From Hallerella sp963660435 (GTDB lineage Bacteria > Fibrobacterota > Fibrobacteria > Fibrobacterales > Fibrobacteraceae), in the NCBI GenBank assembly GCA_963660435.1, contig CAVKYI010000002.1, forward strand, positions 124,001-188,000: 64,000 bases of DNA, written 5' to 3'. Each line of letters begins with the position of its first letter. Positions within the stretch are counted from its first letter, which is position 1. Positions 1 to 8,959 of the stretch are shown in pieces. Made by a program: the position numbers and the translations under genes. The notes beneath the pieces were generated by a model that saw nothing but the letters and a program-made list of their open reading frames with translations, searched no databases and was not told where the DNA came from.

Positions 1-1
1 C

Positions 2-322
2 AACAAGTATCTGGGAATGGTTCGCCAGTGGCAGGACATGTTCTACGACAAGCGCTATTCCTCTGTCAGCATGGTCGGAAATCCGGACTTCGTAAAGCTC
101 GCCGAAGCCTACGGAATTCCCGGTCTCCGCATCAAGCGGGCGGCAGACGCCGAACGCGTCATCCAGAAAGCCCTCGACCACAAGGAAGGCCCCATTCTCG
201 TTCACTGCGAATGCGAAGAAGAAGACAACGTGTTCCCGATGATTCCGGCAGGCGCACCGCTTACCGCAATGATGACGGAACCGCCCAAAGGTCCGCTCGA
301 AAAGCCGACAGGGAGCACCTAA
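2..322 (+). CDS. ilvB: Acetolactate synthase large subunit, C-terminal fragment
   Basis: This is the last 106 residues of the catalytic subunit of acetolactate synthase, the thiamine-diphosphate enzyme that starts valine, leucine and isoleucine synthesis. The gene begins before the window. The visible part is the end of the C-terminal ThDP-binding domain: the W-Q-x-x-F-Y segment (RQWQDMFYDKRYS), the DFVKLAEAYGIPGLRI stretch and the VFPMIPAGAPL tail are typical of the family. The regulatory subunit gene ilvN starts two bases after the stop codon, which supports the call and suggests one operon. Confidence is high despite truncation. Confidence 0.93.
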   Translation, partial: NKYLGMVRQWQDMFYDKRYSSVSMVGNPDFVKLAEAYGIPGLRIKRAADAERVIQKALDHKEGPILVHCECEEEDNVFPMIPAGAPLTAMMTEPPKGPLEKPTGST

Positions 323-324
323 CC

Positions 325-834
325 ATGCAATCAACCGATAAGAAACTTTCCGCTCACAGCCTGAGCCTGCTCGTCGCAAACCGTCCCGGCGTCCTCGTGC
401 GCATCGCGCTCGTTTTCTCTCGCCGGGGCTACAACCTGGATTCCCTGGTCGTCTCGCCGACGCTCAACCCGGACTTCAGCCGGATGAACATCGTCGCCCA
501 CGGCAACCCGGAAATTCTCGTTCAAATCATCAAGCAGCTCGAAAAACTCGTCGATGTCATCCAGGCGAAGGATCATACGGGTTCTAGCACGGTCGAAAAG
601 GAACTCGCGCTGATCAAGGTCAAGTGCAAGTCTTCCGAACGGACCGAGATTCTCCAGCTGTGCGACCATTTCAAGGCGACAACGGTCGATATGACGGACA
701 CGTCGATGATCATCCAGATCACCGGCAACACGGACAAGATCGACGCGATGAAGCACCTGCTCGACAAGTTCGAAGTCGTGGAATATATCCGCACGGGCAA
801 GGTCATCATGGTTCGCGGCGAAGAACTTACCTAG
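325..834 (+). CDS. ilvN: Acetolactate synthase small (regulatory) subunit
   Basis: A 169-residue regulatory subunit that binds and activates the catalytic subunit and confers feedback control by branched-chain amino acids. An N-terminal ACT domain is seen at about residues 10-85 (LLVANRPGVLVRIALVFSRRG, then SRMNIVAHG), followed by the usual second alpha-beta domain ending in EYIRTGKVIMVRG. Length is normal for IlvN/IlvH. The ATG follows the ilvB stop by two bases, so the pair is probably translationally coupled. A longer reading frame runs back into ilvB but only as a shadow. A strong terminator follows. Confidence 0.95.
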   Translation: MQSTDKKLSAHSLSLLVANRPGVLVRIALVFSRRGYNLDSLVVSPTLNPDFSRMNIVAHGNPEILVQIIKQLEKLVDVIQAKDHTGSSTVEKELALIKVKCKSSERTEILQLCDHFKATTVDMTDTSMIIQITGNTDKIDAMKHLLDKFEVVEYIRTGKVIMVRGEELT

Positions 835-867
835 CGTTCCGCAAATCTTTACCCTTCTCCAGAAGGT

Positions 868-892
868 GCCCCGCTTCGGCGGGGCTTTTTTT
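868..892 (+). terminator. Rho-independent terminator after ilvBN
   Basis: A perfect 7-bp GC stem (GCCCCGC at 868-874, GCGGGGC at 879-885) closes a TTCG tetraloop and is followed by seven T residues. It lies 33 bases after the ilvN stop and ends ilvBN transcription just before rfbD. Confidence 0.93.
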
Positions 893-897
893 ACATT
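892..897 (+). promoter_or_regulatory. Probable -10 box (TACATT) of rfbD
   Basis: TACATT starts in the T-tract of the ilvBN terminator and ends six bases before the rfbD ATG. No Shine-Dalgarno lies between them, so the transcript may start at or next to the start codon. No -35 is obvious because the terminator hairpin occupies that position. Confidence 0.55.
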
Positions 898-903
898 TGA
901 CGC

Positions 904-1821
904 ATGAAGATATTTGTAACCGGAGTGGCTGGGCAGCTGGGCCACGATGTGATGAACGAGCTTGCCAAAAGAGGATACGAGGGAATCGGAAGCGACCTCG
1001 CGCCGACATACAGCGGGATCCAGGACGAAAGCTCCGTCACCAAGGCGCCTTACCGCGCACTGGACATTACGGACAAGGTTGCGGTGAAAACGCTTCTCGA
1101 AGAACTCCGCCCGAATGTCGTCATCCACTGCGCTGCCTGGACTGCGGTCGATCTGGCGGAAGACGCGGACAAGCGGGAAAAGGTCCGAGAAATCAACGCG
1201 GGCGGCACGGCAAACCTCGCCGAATCCTGCCGGGAAATCGACGCGAAAATGGTCTATATCAGCACGGACTACGTTTTCGATGGGCAGGGAACCGCCCCAT
1301 GGGAACCGGACTGCAAGGATTACAAGCCTCTCAACGTCTATGGACAGACAAAGCTCGAAGGGGAACTCGCCGTTTGCCGGATTCTCCAGAAATATTTCAT
1401 CGTCCGCATCGCCTGGGTCTTTGGCCTAAACGGGAAGAATTTCATCCGGACAATGCTGAACGTAGCGAAAACGCACGACTCGGTGCGCGTCGTAAACGAC
1501 CAGATCGGTACGCCGACATACACTTTCGACCTTTCGAGACTTCTCGTCGACATGGTGGAGACGGAAAAATACGGCTATTACCATGCGACGAACGAAGGCG
1601 GATTCATCAGCTGGTACGACTTCACCCGGGAAATCTACCGACAGGCGGGACTTTCCACCGAAGTCATCCCGGTATCGACCGCGGAATATGGAATTTCCAA
1701 GGCGGCGCGACCGTTCAACAGCCGACTTTCCAAGGAAAAGCTCATCCTGGCGGGCTTTAAGACGCTCCCGACATGGCAAGACGCCCTGTCAAGATTCCTG
1801 AAAGAGATGAAACAAGCGTAA
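904..1821 (+). CDS. rfbD: dTDP-4-dehydrorhamnose reductase
   Basis: A 305-residue extended short-chain dehydrogenase that reduces dTDP-4-keto-L-rhamnose to dTDP-L-rhamnose, the last step in making the rhamnose donor for surface polysaccharide. Visible features are the N-terminal NAD(P) motif GVAGQLG (residues 7-13), the STDYVFDG segment, and the catalytic YGQTK near residue 146, all normal for RmlD/RfbD. Length matches the family. It stands alone between the ilvBN terminator and convergent speA; the other rml genes are not in the window. It has no clear ribosome-binding site but a -10-like TACATT six bases before the ATG. Confidence 0.9.
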   Translation: MKIFVTGVAGQLGHDVMNELAKRGYEGIGSDLAPTYSGIQDESSVTKAPYRALDITDKVAVKTLLEELRPNVVIHCAAWTAVDLAEDADKREKVREINAGGTANLAESCREIDAKMVYISTDYVFDGQGTAPWEPDCKDYKPLNVYGQTKLEGELAVCRILQKYFIVRIAWVFGLNGKNFIRTMLNVAKTHDSVRVVNDQIGTPTYTFDLSRLLVDMVETEKYGYYHATNEGGFISWYDFTREIYRQAGLSTEVIPVSTAEYGISKAARPFNSRLSKEKLILAGFKTLPTWQDALSRFLKEMKQA

Positions 1822-1900
1822 AGCAACCGATTCATTTTCCTCCAAAGCGTCGCCGATTCCTTACCGGCAAACCGAATTCCTCGGACCCGAACGACCTCGG

Positions 1901-3799
1901 CTAGCCTTCGAGATAGGTGTAGCCGTAAAGTCCCGAACGGTAGATGTTCAGAAATTCCTTGCCTTCCTGGAGCGTGATCTTTCCTTCCTTCACGGAACTC
2001 GAAACCCAGTTTTCCATTGTACGGACAAGGGCCTTGTCGCTAAAGTTCACGTAATCCAGCACGTCTTCCACGGATTCGCCGTCGATCATCTGGTCGATCC
2101 GGTAGGAATCCCCGTCGCAGACGACATGCACTGCGTTCGTGTCGCCAAAAAGATTGTGCAGGTCGCCGAGGATTTCCTGGTAGGCCCCGACGAGATAGAC
2201 GGCGAGATAGTACGGTTCGCCCTCCTTCAGCGGGTGAACGGGAAGCGTACGGGAAATGCCATCCCCCGAGACGAACATGTCCATCTTTCCGTCGGAATCG
2301 CAGGTGATGTCCTGGAGCGTCGCATCGACCGTCGGCGATTCATTTAAACGCTGAATCGGCATGATGGGGAAAATCTGGTCGATGGCCCAGCTGTCCGGAA
2401 GACTCTGGAAAAGGGAGAAATTGCAGAAATACTTCTTTGCCAAGAGGCGCGGAAGTTCCGAAAGTTCCATCGGGGAATGCCGCAGTTCGCTCGAAAGCTC
2501 GTTCACGCGGCGCGCGATGCTCCAGAACAATCGCTCGGCAAGGGCGCGCGTCTGCAAATCGACCGTTCCCATTCGGAACCCGGAAAGGACGTCATCGTTT
2601 ATCTGCATCGCGTCATGCCAGTTTTCAAGCAGGTTCCGAATGTTCAGACCTTTCAGAATCGCATGCAGATCCTTGATGGAATCCGCGGCCCGCTCCGGGA
2701 TTTCCTGCTTTTCGTCTTCGAAGAACGCGGGACCCGCCGCTTCGAGGACGTTGAACACCAGAATCGAATGGTGGGCGGAAAGCGCGCGCCCCGTCTCGGC
2801 GATGACATTCGGATGCGGCAGGGAAAACTTTTCGCATGTTTCGTAAATGGAATAGACGATATCGTTCGCGTATTCCTGAATCGAATAGTTCACGGAACCG
2901 GTCCCCGCGCTGCGGCTGCCGTCGTAATCTACGCCCAGTCCTCCGCCGACATCGACAAACTCCACGTTCATCCCGGCCTGCTTCAGCTGCGCGTAAAATT
3001 CGGAAATTTCGCGCAAACCGGACTTCACCTTCCGAATGTTCGTAATCTGGCTTCCCAGGTGGCAATGGATAAGCCTCACGCAATCGCACATTCTTTCTTC
3101 GCGAATGAGGTCTAGCGCATGGAGCAGGTCCGAACTGCTCAGCCCGAACTTGCTGTGATAACCGCCGGATTCCTCCCACTTTCCCTGACCGGAAGAGGCG
3201 AGCTTTATCCGAAGCCCGATATTCGGCTTTACCCCGATGCGCCTCGAAATTTCGATTATCATCGGAAGTTCGTTCATCTTTTCCACGACGACAAAGATGT
3301 TCTTTCCCATCTTCTGCGCAAGGAGCGCAAGCTCGATAAAATCCTCGTCCTTGTAGCCGTTGCAGATGATGAGCGACGCCGGATTGTCCATGTTCGCAAG
3401 CACTGCGTGAAGCTCCGGCTTTGAACCGGCTTCCAGCCCGATGTTGAACTTTTTCCCGTGGCGCACGACTTCTTCGAGAACCGCTCGCTGCTGGTTCACC
3501 TTGATGGGAAACACGTCGTAAAAGGAGCCCTTGAATCCGTATTCCCGGATGGACTTGTTGAAGCACTCGTTGATCTTTTCGATTCGCGTATCGAGAATGT
3601 CGGGAAACCGGAGAAGGAGCGGAGCGGGCATGTCCCTCAGGTCGAGTTCCTGGACAAGCTTGTAAAGATCGATTTCCGGGCCCTTGTCGCGAAGCGGACT
3701 GACTGTCGCATGTCCTTCCTCGTTAATGTCGAAGTAGCTAATTCCCCATCCGCGGACATTGTAAAGGTCCCGGGAATCGTCGATACGCCAATTTTTCAT
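1901..3799 (-). CDS. speA: Biosynthetic arginine decarboxylase
   Basis: A 632-residue PLP enzyme of the SpeA type, converting arginine to agmatine for polyamine synthesis. The PLP-binding lysine is K100 in VFPIKVNQQ; GLEAGSKPELHA, HCHLGSQI, the glycine-rich DVGGGLGVDYDGS and the C-terminal VCDGDSY active-site cysteine motif are all present. Length is close to the usual 630-660. The frame is open 90 codons further upstream, but the start chosen (MKNWRIDDSRD) matches the family N-terminus and has GAGGTG about 12 bases upstream. It is convergent with rfbD and divergent from the gene at 3924. Confidence 0.95.
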   Translation of the reverse strand: MKNWRIDDSRDLYNVRGWGISYFDINEEGHATVSPLRDKGPEIDLYKLVQELDLRDMPAPLLLRFPDILDTRIEKINECFNKSIREYGFKGSFYDVFPIKVNQQRAVLEEVVRHGKKFNIGLEAGSKPELHAVLANMDNPASLIICNGYKDEDFIELALLAQKMGKNIFVVVEKMNELPMIIEISRRIGVKPNIGLRIKLASSGQGKWEESGGYHSKFGLSSSDLLHALDLIREERMCDCVRLIHCHLGSQITNIRKVKSGLREISEFYAQLKQAGMNVEFVDVGGGLGVDYDGSRSAGTGSVNYSIQEYANDIVYSIYETCEKFSLPHPNVIAETGRALSAHHSILVFNVLEAAGPAFFEDEKQEIPERAADSIKDLHAILKGLNIRNLLENWHDAMQINDDVLSGFRMGTVDLQTRALAERLFWSIARRVNELSSELRHSPMELSELPRLLAKKYFCNFSLFQSLPDSWAIDQIFPIMPIQRLNESPTVDATLQDITCDSDGKMDMFVSGDGISRTLPVHPLKEGEPYYLAVYLVGAYQEILGDLHNLFGDTNAVHVVCDGDSYRIDQMIDGESVEDVLDYVNFSDKALVRTMENWVSSSVKEGKITLQEGKEFLNIYRSGLYGYTYLEG

Positions 3800-3923
3800 T
3801 TCGTGCGTGCACCTCTTTTGGTTGTGAAAATCGGGAAAAACAATAGAAAAAAACGGCTCCGATTTTAAGACTTCCATCGCATTTTCTATTTTCAGGCGCA
3901 AAGTTTTACATTCGAGAGGCTCT

Positions 3924-4394
3924 ATGTCCCAAATCGCCAATTTTTTCTCGGAATACTGGGTCGTCATTCTAATCCTGGTCATTCTCGTTGTCGTCCTTGC
4001 CGTAATCCGCGCCGTGCGAAAGGTCATGAAGGAAGGCGGCGGAGCCTTTAACATGGAAACCATCCGCAAGAACTCCGAACCGAATCGCGAAGTAATCCGC
4101 TACAAGGGCAAGGCGATGCTTAAAGACGCCGACGTCGTGTGCGAAGTCAAGGGAAACCGCGTCGTTCCGAAGCGCGAAGATCTTTCGCTCTTCCGTGCAG
4201 CATTCAAGAGCAAGTTCAAGGCCGCGGTCTTCTTCGTCGAAAAGGAAAACAAGGTCGCCTACTTCTTCTGCAAGACGGAAGCGGGACTCCAGCGCCGCAT
4301 CACGAACCTCATGCTCGACAGACAGGAAAAGAACAGCCACTGGCCTTACACGGACAAGGCGACCGGCGAACATCTCCGTTTTCCGCGCGTCTAG
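3924..4394 (+). CDS. Conserved hypothetical membrane-anchored protein
   Basis: A 156-residue protein I do not recognise. Residues 10-32 form one strong hydrophobic segment (YWVVILILVILVVVLAVIRAV), followed by a basic stretch and a soluble domain of about 120 residues rich in Lys and Glu, with no cysteine or metal motif pattern. It is probably an inner-membrane protein with a cytoplasmic C-terminal domain. TACATT at 3907-3912 and an AGAGG-like site precede the ATG. It is followed 18 bases later by hrpB, so the two may be co-transcribed. Confidence 0.75.
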   Translation: MSQIANFFSEYWVVILILVILVVVLAVIRAVRKVMKEGGGAFNMETIRKNSEPNREVIRYKGKAMLKDADVVCEVKGNRVVPKREDLSLFRAAFKSKFKAAVFFVEKENKVAYFFCKTEAGLQRRITNLMLDRQEKNSHWPYTDKATGEHLRFPRV

Positions 4395-4412
4395 GCTTGT
4401 AGAAAACCCTGC

Positions 4413-6863
4413 ATGAACTCTTCGGCCTTTGAATCTCTTCCGCTAAAGGAATCCAGCGAAGCGATTCGAGAGTGTATCGGCAGACAGAAAAACCTGCTTC
4501 TGACCGCTCCGACGGGTTCCGGCAAATCGACATTTGTCCCGTGGCTTCTCGCTTCGCAAAAGGAAGGGCTCGGAAAGGTAGCCGTTCTCGAACCGCGGAG
4601 GCTCGCCGCGACAAGCCTCGCAAGCTATCTCGCAAGGCTTTCCGAAACAAGGCTCGGCGCGACTGTCGGCTACAGGATTCGCTTTGAAAGCGCTGTTTCC
4701 GACAGCACAAGGATTCTCTTTGCCACATACGGCACTTTTCTCCAAAGCCTGTTACGCGAGAGCGAGTCGTTCGACTGGATTGTCTTTGACGAATTTCACG
4801 AACGTCGGATCGAAATGGATCTGCTCCTCGCCTATTTCCTTGCAAGACAGGCCAAGCAGAACGCACCGAGAATCGCCATACTCTCAGCCGAGCTAAACCG
4901 CGAGGAACTCGAAAGGAAACTAGGTGTCGAATGCCTCCAGGTCGGACGACCCGGATTTCCCGTACAAATCCTGAACCAGGAATCGCTTCCCGGAAGTTCC
5001 CTGGCGCGGAACGTGGAAAAGGCGCTGCGCACTCTCGAACGCAACAATGTCTGGGGAACGACACTCGTCTTTCTGCCGGGAAAAGGCGAAATCGCAAGCG
5101 TACATCGCCATCTCGAAGAATCTTTCGGCTACGGAAAGGTCAAGATTCTCGATCTATACGGCGGAAAAGACTGCTCCTCCGGACAGGAAATCTTTTTGCG
5201 CACAAACGAACCGCGTATCATCCTTTCGACGAACATCGCCGAGACAAGCCTCACCATCCCGGACGTAACGGGCGTCGTCGATTCCGGCTTGGAACGCGCC
5301 ACGGAATTCAACGAGTCTCAGGGGAAAAGCATTCTGAAACTCGGACGCATCAGCATGCAAAACGCTGTCCAGCGGGCCGGGCGTGCAGGCCGCACCAAAG
5401 AAGGCGTCTGCATCCGGCTATGGAGCAAGAGGGAGGAAGTCCGGTTTGCACAAGGCATCGTTCCCGAAATCCGGAAAACCGACCTGCGACCGGTTCTACT
5501 CGAAAGGGCCGCTCTCGCAAAACGCCTTGACGTCATGCCAAGCGCCCTAGGGTTCCTGACAGAACCCGATTCCGCTCTTGTCGAAAAGGCAAACCGGGAA
5601 CTTTCCCGTTACGGATTTCTTTCGATGGACGGCAGCATTTCGCAGCTCGGTCTCCGGGCCCTGGAAATTCCACTCGACAGCCTGCAACTGGCAAAGGCGT
5701 ACCTCGAAGCGGAATCCCTTTCCCCCTTGACTCTCGCCGTTTTTTCCATTCTCGACTCCGACGAACCGACTCGAGGAAACGGCGGTCCGCTAAACGCCCT
5801 GGAACGCGCCCAGAACATGCTCCAGGACAAGCGCGACATGGCACGCGAAATTCAACTTTCGTATCGGCGACTTCTTGACTTTACGCGAACAGGAAATTCC
5901 AAAAGCTTTCACGCCGACAATCCTCGGGAAACGCTCCGCCTTTTCTGGAAGGCGTTCCCCGATGCGCTCGCCATCCGAAGCGGAAACGCATACCGGACAG
6001 AAAGCGACACGTTTCCGATTCTTCCGAAATCCGTACAGGATGCAGACGCCGTTCTGCTCTTCCATTTATTGCGTACAAATTCATCGCAGAAGTCCGAAAT
6101 GCGCGCAGGATTCTATCTGGCGATTCCCGAAGATTTTCTAAAAAGCGAAGACAGGAAAGTTCGCTACGAGCTTCTATGGCGTTCCGGGCAAGAACGATAC
6201 ATCGGGCTCGAAATCTCATCGTCAGGCGGTGTCGAAATATCCCGCAAGGAAATCCAGCCACAGGAAGCCTCCGCCGAAATTCTAGACAAGTTAAGGTCAT
6301 TGACAGGGGAAACGTGGATGGAACGTCACCGCCGCGAAGATCTTTCGCATCTCTGGATGGACGAAGCGAACAAGGTTCTCCTGTGCAAGATGAAGCTCGC
6401 CGCCGAAAACTTTCCCGAGTATTCCCTGCCGACATGGAACGCGGAAGACATCGATCTCGTCACCGAAGATTTTCTGGACGGACACTTTCTACTCCGCGAT
6501 CTCGCCCCGGAACCATTCCGAATCAAGATGAAAGAATATTTCGGCGAGAACATGCTTTCCTGGCTCGCCAGGATGTTTCCCGATACGCTCTCCCTTCCCA
6601 ACGGGAAAAAGGCGCACTACCGTTACGCAGAAAATTCTCCCGTGGAGCTTTCCGCCCGCATCGAAGACTTTCTCCCATTCCGCGGAGAACATTTCATCGC
6701 CGAAGGAAAGGTCAAGGTTCGCTACGACATCCTCGCGCCAAACTTTCGAACCGCGCAAAAGACGTGGGATCTGACAGGATTCTGGAAAAACACCTATCCG
6801 CAGCTACGAAAAGAGCTTCGGGGAAGATACCCGAAGCATCCCTGGCCGGAATCGGTCGATTGA
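4413..6863 (+). CDS. hrpB: ATP-dependent helicase HrpB (DEAH-box type)
   Basis: An 816-residue DEAH/RHA-type helicase with the HrpB architecture. Walker A is GSGKST (residues 35-40), motif II is DEFHER near residue 127, motif III is replaced by SAEL, motif V is AETSLTIPD near 278, and motif VI is QRAGRAGR near 319. Beyond the helicase-associated domain is the long HrpB-specific C-terminal region with GRYPKHPWPE near the end, which is characteristic. Its cellular role is poorly defined in bacteria; RNA or RNP remodelling is inferred from the family. No obvious Shine-Dalgarno. The DEFH spelling of motif II differs slightly from DEAH but is common in HrpB. Confidence 0.93.
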   Translation: MNSSAFESLPLKESSEAIRECIGRQKNLLLTAPTGSGKSTFVPWLLASQKEGLGKVAVLEPRRLAATSLASYLARLSETRLGATVGYRIRFESAVSDSTRILFATYGTFLQSLLRESESFDWIVFDEFHERRIEMDLLLAYFLARQAKQNAPRIAILSAELNREELERKLGVECLQVGRPGFPVQILNQESLPGSSLARNVEKALRTLERNNVWGTTLVFLPGKGEIASVHRHLEESFGYGKVKILDLYGGKDCSSGQEIFLRTNEPRIILSTNIAETSLTIPDVTGVVDSGLERATEFNESQGKSILKLGRISMQNAVQRAGRAGRTKEGVCIRLWSKREEVRFAQGIVPEIRKTDLRPVLLERAALAKRLDVMPSALGFLTEPDSALVEKANRELSRYGFLSMDGSISQLGLRALEIPLDSLQLAKAYLEAESLSPLTLAVFSILDSDEPTRGNGGPLNALERAQNMLQDKRDMAREIQLSYRRLLDFTRTGNSKSFHADNPRETLRLFWKAFPDALAIRSGNAYRTESDTFPILPKSVQDADAVLLFHLLRTNSSQKSEMRAGFYLAIPEDFLKSEDRKVRYELLWRSGQERYIGLEISSSGGVEISRKEIQPQEASAEILDKLRSLTGETWMERHRREDLSHLWMDEANKVLLCKMKLAAENFPEYSLPTWNAEDIDLVTEDFLDGHFLLRDLAPEPFRIKMKEYFGENMLSWLARMFPDTLSLPNGKKAHYRYAENSPVELSARIEDFLPFRGEHFIAEGKVKVRYDILAPNFRTAQKTWDLTGFWKNTYPQLRKELRGRYPKHPWPESVD

Positions 6864-6874
6864 TTTATACGGAA

Positions 6875-8029
6875 CTATTCCTCTTCGATTGCCGTCCAGA
6901 CTTTCGGAGCGGCATACTCGTCCGAGGTATCGGAGTTTTCGAATTCGAAAGACGACGCTTCGACTTTGGAAAGCGTTCCGTATTCCACCGCCGGGCATTC
7001 CATCTTCTTGACAGCCGAGCACTTTTCGACAGAGAGGACCAGATAGTCTCCAAAGACCGCCCATGCGCCTTCGCGCTGGATCTTGGTCGTATTTTCGCTC
7101 AGACCGGTCTTTCCCTTGATCGTGTAGCTTTCCCCGTCAAACGAAAGGGTCCAGCGAAGCGTATCGTTGCTTTCGGAACTCCAGTTGGACTTCGAGATGA
7201 GGCTCCTGTCCGGATAATCCACGGTCATCGAGGAGACGCTGTACTCCTTTTTGGAAATATCGTTGTCCAACTCGTATGAACCGCCATTTTCCTTGACCGT
7301 ATAGGAACCGAGGATCGAAACGGAGCCGGAAAAATAAACCGGCACGACGAGAAGATGCTGGCGATGGACATCGTAGTAGCCCGCTTCAAAGGATGCCGAC
7401 TTGCCAGCGACTTCGCGGACATATTCCCCGTTCCTGTAGAAGCGATAGATCGAACTGGAATCGCCGTCGCTCCATTCCAGGACTTTACCGACCAGGCTGT
7501 CGCTCTTCGCGAGATAGCCGGATTCCACCTGTCTTGTCGCCTTTTTCACGGCGACAGGTTCCGCATCGTCGATTTTCACCATCAGAGTGGAATCTTCCAT
7601 CGAGAATTCCAGACGGATTCCCGACTTGATCCAGGCGAGGACAGAATCTCCCTTGGCGTGATTTGCCGCGAAGACATAGCCCGATGTCGTATCGAACGCA
7701 AGGACTCCGCTGGAAAGATCCGCATGGGAAACAACCGTTCCGTAAGACGCTCCCGCATTCGACGAATCGACGAACCAAAGCGAATAGAGACCGTTCTTCC
7801 CGGCGGAAAGCCACAGGTTCGTGCCAAACTTCGAACCGAGATCCATGTTCGGCAAGAGATTTTCCGTATCGAAGCCCGAATCCGAAGATTCCCCTGACGA
7901 GGAAGACGACAGGACTTCTCCCGAAGACGACGAATCCGATTCTCGGTTCGCGTCGCTACTTGAGTCACTGCATGCGACAAAAGCCAGAGAACTGCCGAGA
8001 ATCAGCAAAAGCTTGTTCCATTTCTTCAT
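6875..8029 (-). CDS. Lipoprotein with serine-rich linker
   Basis: A 384-residue predicted lipoprotein: signal peptide with lipobox FVAC and Cys20, followed by a Ser/Asp/Glu-rich spacer to about residue 50, then a beta-rich domain of some 330 residues with no motif I recognise. This layout (lipobox plus serine spacer) recurs in Fibrobacter surface lipoproteins. The ATG is preceded by AGAGG. It is convergent with hrpB, 11 bases apart, and lies downstream of the 8090-14334 operon but with its own promoter-like sequence. Function unknown; surface exposure is inferred. Confidence 0.8.
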   Translation of the reverse strand: MKKWNKLLLILGSSLAFVACSDSSSDANRESDSSSSGEVLSSSSSGESSDSGFDTENLLPNMDLGSKFGTNLWLSAGKNGLYSLWFVDSSNAGASYGTVVSHADLSSGVLAFDTTSGYVFAANHAKGDSVLAWIKSGIRLEFSMEDSTLMVKIDDAEPVAVKKATRQVESGYLAKSDSLVGKVLEWSDGDSSSIYRFYRNGEYVREVAGKSASFEAGYYDVHRQHLLVVPVYFSGSVSILGSYTVKENGGSYELDNDISKKEYSVSSMTVDYPDRSLISKSNWSSESNDTLRWTLSFDGESYTIKGKTGLSENTTKIQREGAWAVFGDYLVLSVEKCSAVKKMECPAVEYGTLSKVEASSFEFENSDTSDEYAAPKVWTAIEEE

Positions 8030-8043
8030 AGATGCCTCTTTTT

Positions 8044-8071
8044 TTTATAAATCTACACCATTCCGCGTCAA
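8044..8071 (-). promoter_or_regulatory. Putative sigma-70-type promoter of the 6875-8029 lipoprotein
   Basis: Reading the minus strand: TTGACG (8071-8066), a 16-base spacer, then TATAAA (8049-8044), 15 bases before the start codon, with AGAGG between. It suggests this lipoprotein is transcribed separately from the SDR gene upstream. Confidence 0.5.
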
Positions 8072-8089
8072 ATGGCAAAGAATTTTACG

Positions 8090-8959
8090 CTAAAACGGCG
8101 AACCGGGCCTATAGTCCAGATCCTTTTCCGCCTCGGCTATTTCCGGAGCCGCATCGTAGCGAAATCCCGAAAGCGCCTGTTTCGCCGAGACGCTTCCTGG
8201 AAAAAAGAGCTGTTTCAGCAAGGCAAGGAAATGACAAAGCCAGAGAGGAACGCCATGAATCCTTTTGTGGATTCCCGCCCGTTCCATCGAGAGTTTCGCC
8301 ATGTCGAAAAGGGAAAGTACCCTTGATCCCGCCAGCGCATACGTTTTCCCGATAGCCTTCGGGGATGTCGCGGCAAGCGCGATGCCGTTCACCAGATCCT
8401 CCGTCTTCACGGGACGCTTCAGACATTTCCCTTTCCCGGGCAAAAAGACAAGCGGCGCCTTTTTTAGATATTTCACAAAGAGCATGTATTCCGCTCCGCC
8501 TGTTTTCTCGACAACGAGAGTCGGGCGAACAATCGTAAAGGGAATGCCCATATTCTTTACCAGGGATTCCGCGCGCAGCTTGCTATAGCCGTAATCGGTC
8601 AGGTCCGGATAGGTAACCGAAATGCTCGAAACGAGGAGAAATCTCTTGACTCCGGCAGATTTCGCCGCAAGCAGGACGTTCCGCGTCCCTTCCAGATTTA
8701 TTTTTTCGAAAGATTCCCTTTTCCTCGCGAGAATGACCGCCGCCAAATGGCAAACCGTATCGACGTTTCGAAAAGCGTTCCGAAGCGTTTCCGGCTTTTG
8801 GACATCGCCATAGAATATTTCGACTTCCCTGGGGAGACGCCTTGTTTCGCCTTGCCCGGAAAGCGTCAAGACGCGAACGGAATGCCCCATGGCAAGGAAC
8901 CGGCTGGAAAGTCGGGCGCCGACGACGCCTGCACCGCCCGTAATCAGAACGCTAGCCAT
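8090..8959 (-). CDS. NAD(P)-dependent epimerase/dehydratase-like protein (extended/atypical SDR)
   Basis: A 289-residue short-chain dehydrogenase family protein. GGAGVVG at residues 8-14 is the nucleotide-binding motif, CHLAAV follows the usual fourth strand, and YGYSK near 125 is the catalytic Tyr-x-x-x-Lys. It resembles complex-I-assembly/NAD-epimerase type SDRs acting on sugar nucleotides or steroid-like substrates; the substrate cannot be told. Its start overlaps the end of the glycosyltransferase gene by eight bases, so it is the last gene of a coupled operon and may act on the same glycan or lipid-linked sugar. Confidence 0.82.
   Translation of the reverse strand: MASVLITGGAGVVGARLSSRFLAMGHSVRVLTLSGQGETRRLPREVEIFYGDVQKPETLRNAFRNVDTVCHLAAVILARKRESFEKINLEGTRNVLLAAKSAGVKRFLLVSSISVTYPDLTDYGYSKLRAESLVKNMGIPFTIVRPTLVVEKTGGAEYMLFVKYLKKAPLVFLPGKGKCLKRPVKTEDLVNGIALAATSPKAIGKTYALAGSRVLSLFDMAKLSMERAGIHKRIHGVPLWLCHFLALLKQLFFPGSVSAKQALSGFRYDAAPEIAEAEKDLDYRPGSPF

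Noticed and set aside
3800..4069. Longer speA start, 90 codons upstream
   Set aside because: The added peptide is unlike the family N-terminus and overlaps the divergent gene at 3924; GAGGTG supports the start at 3799.
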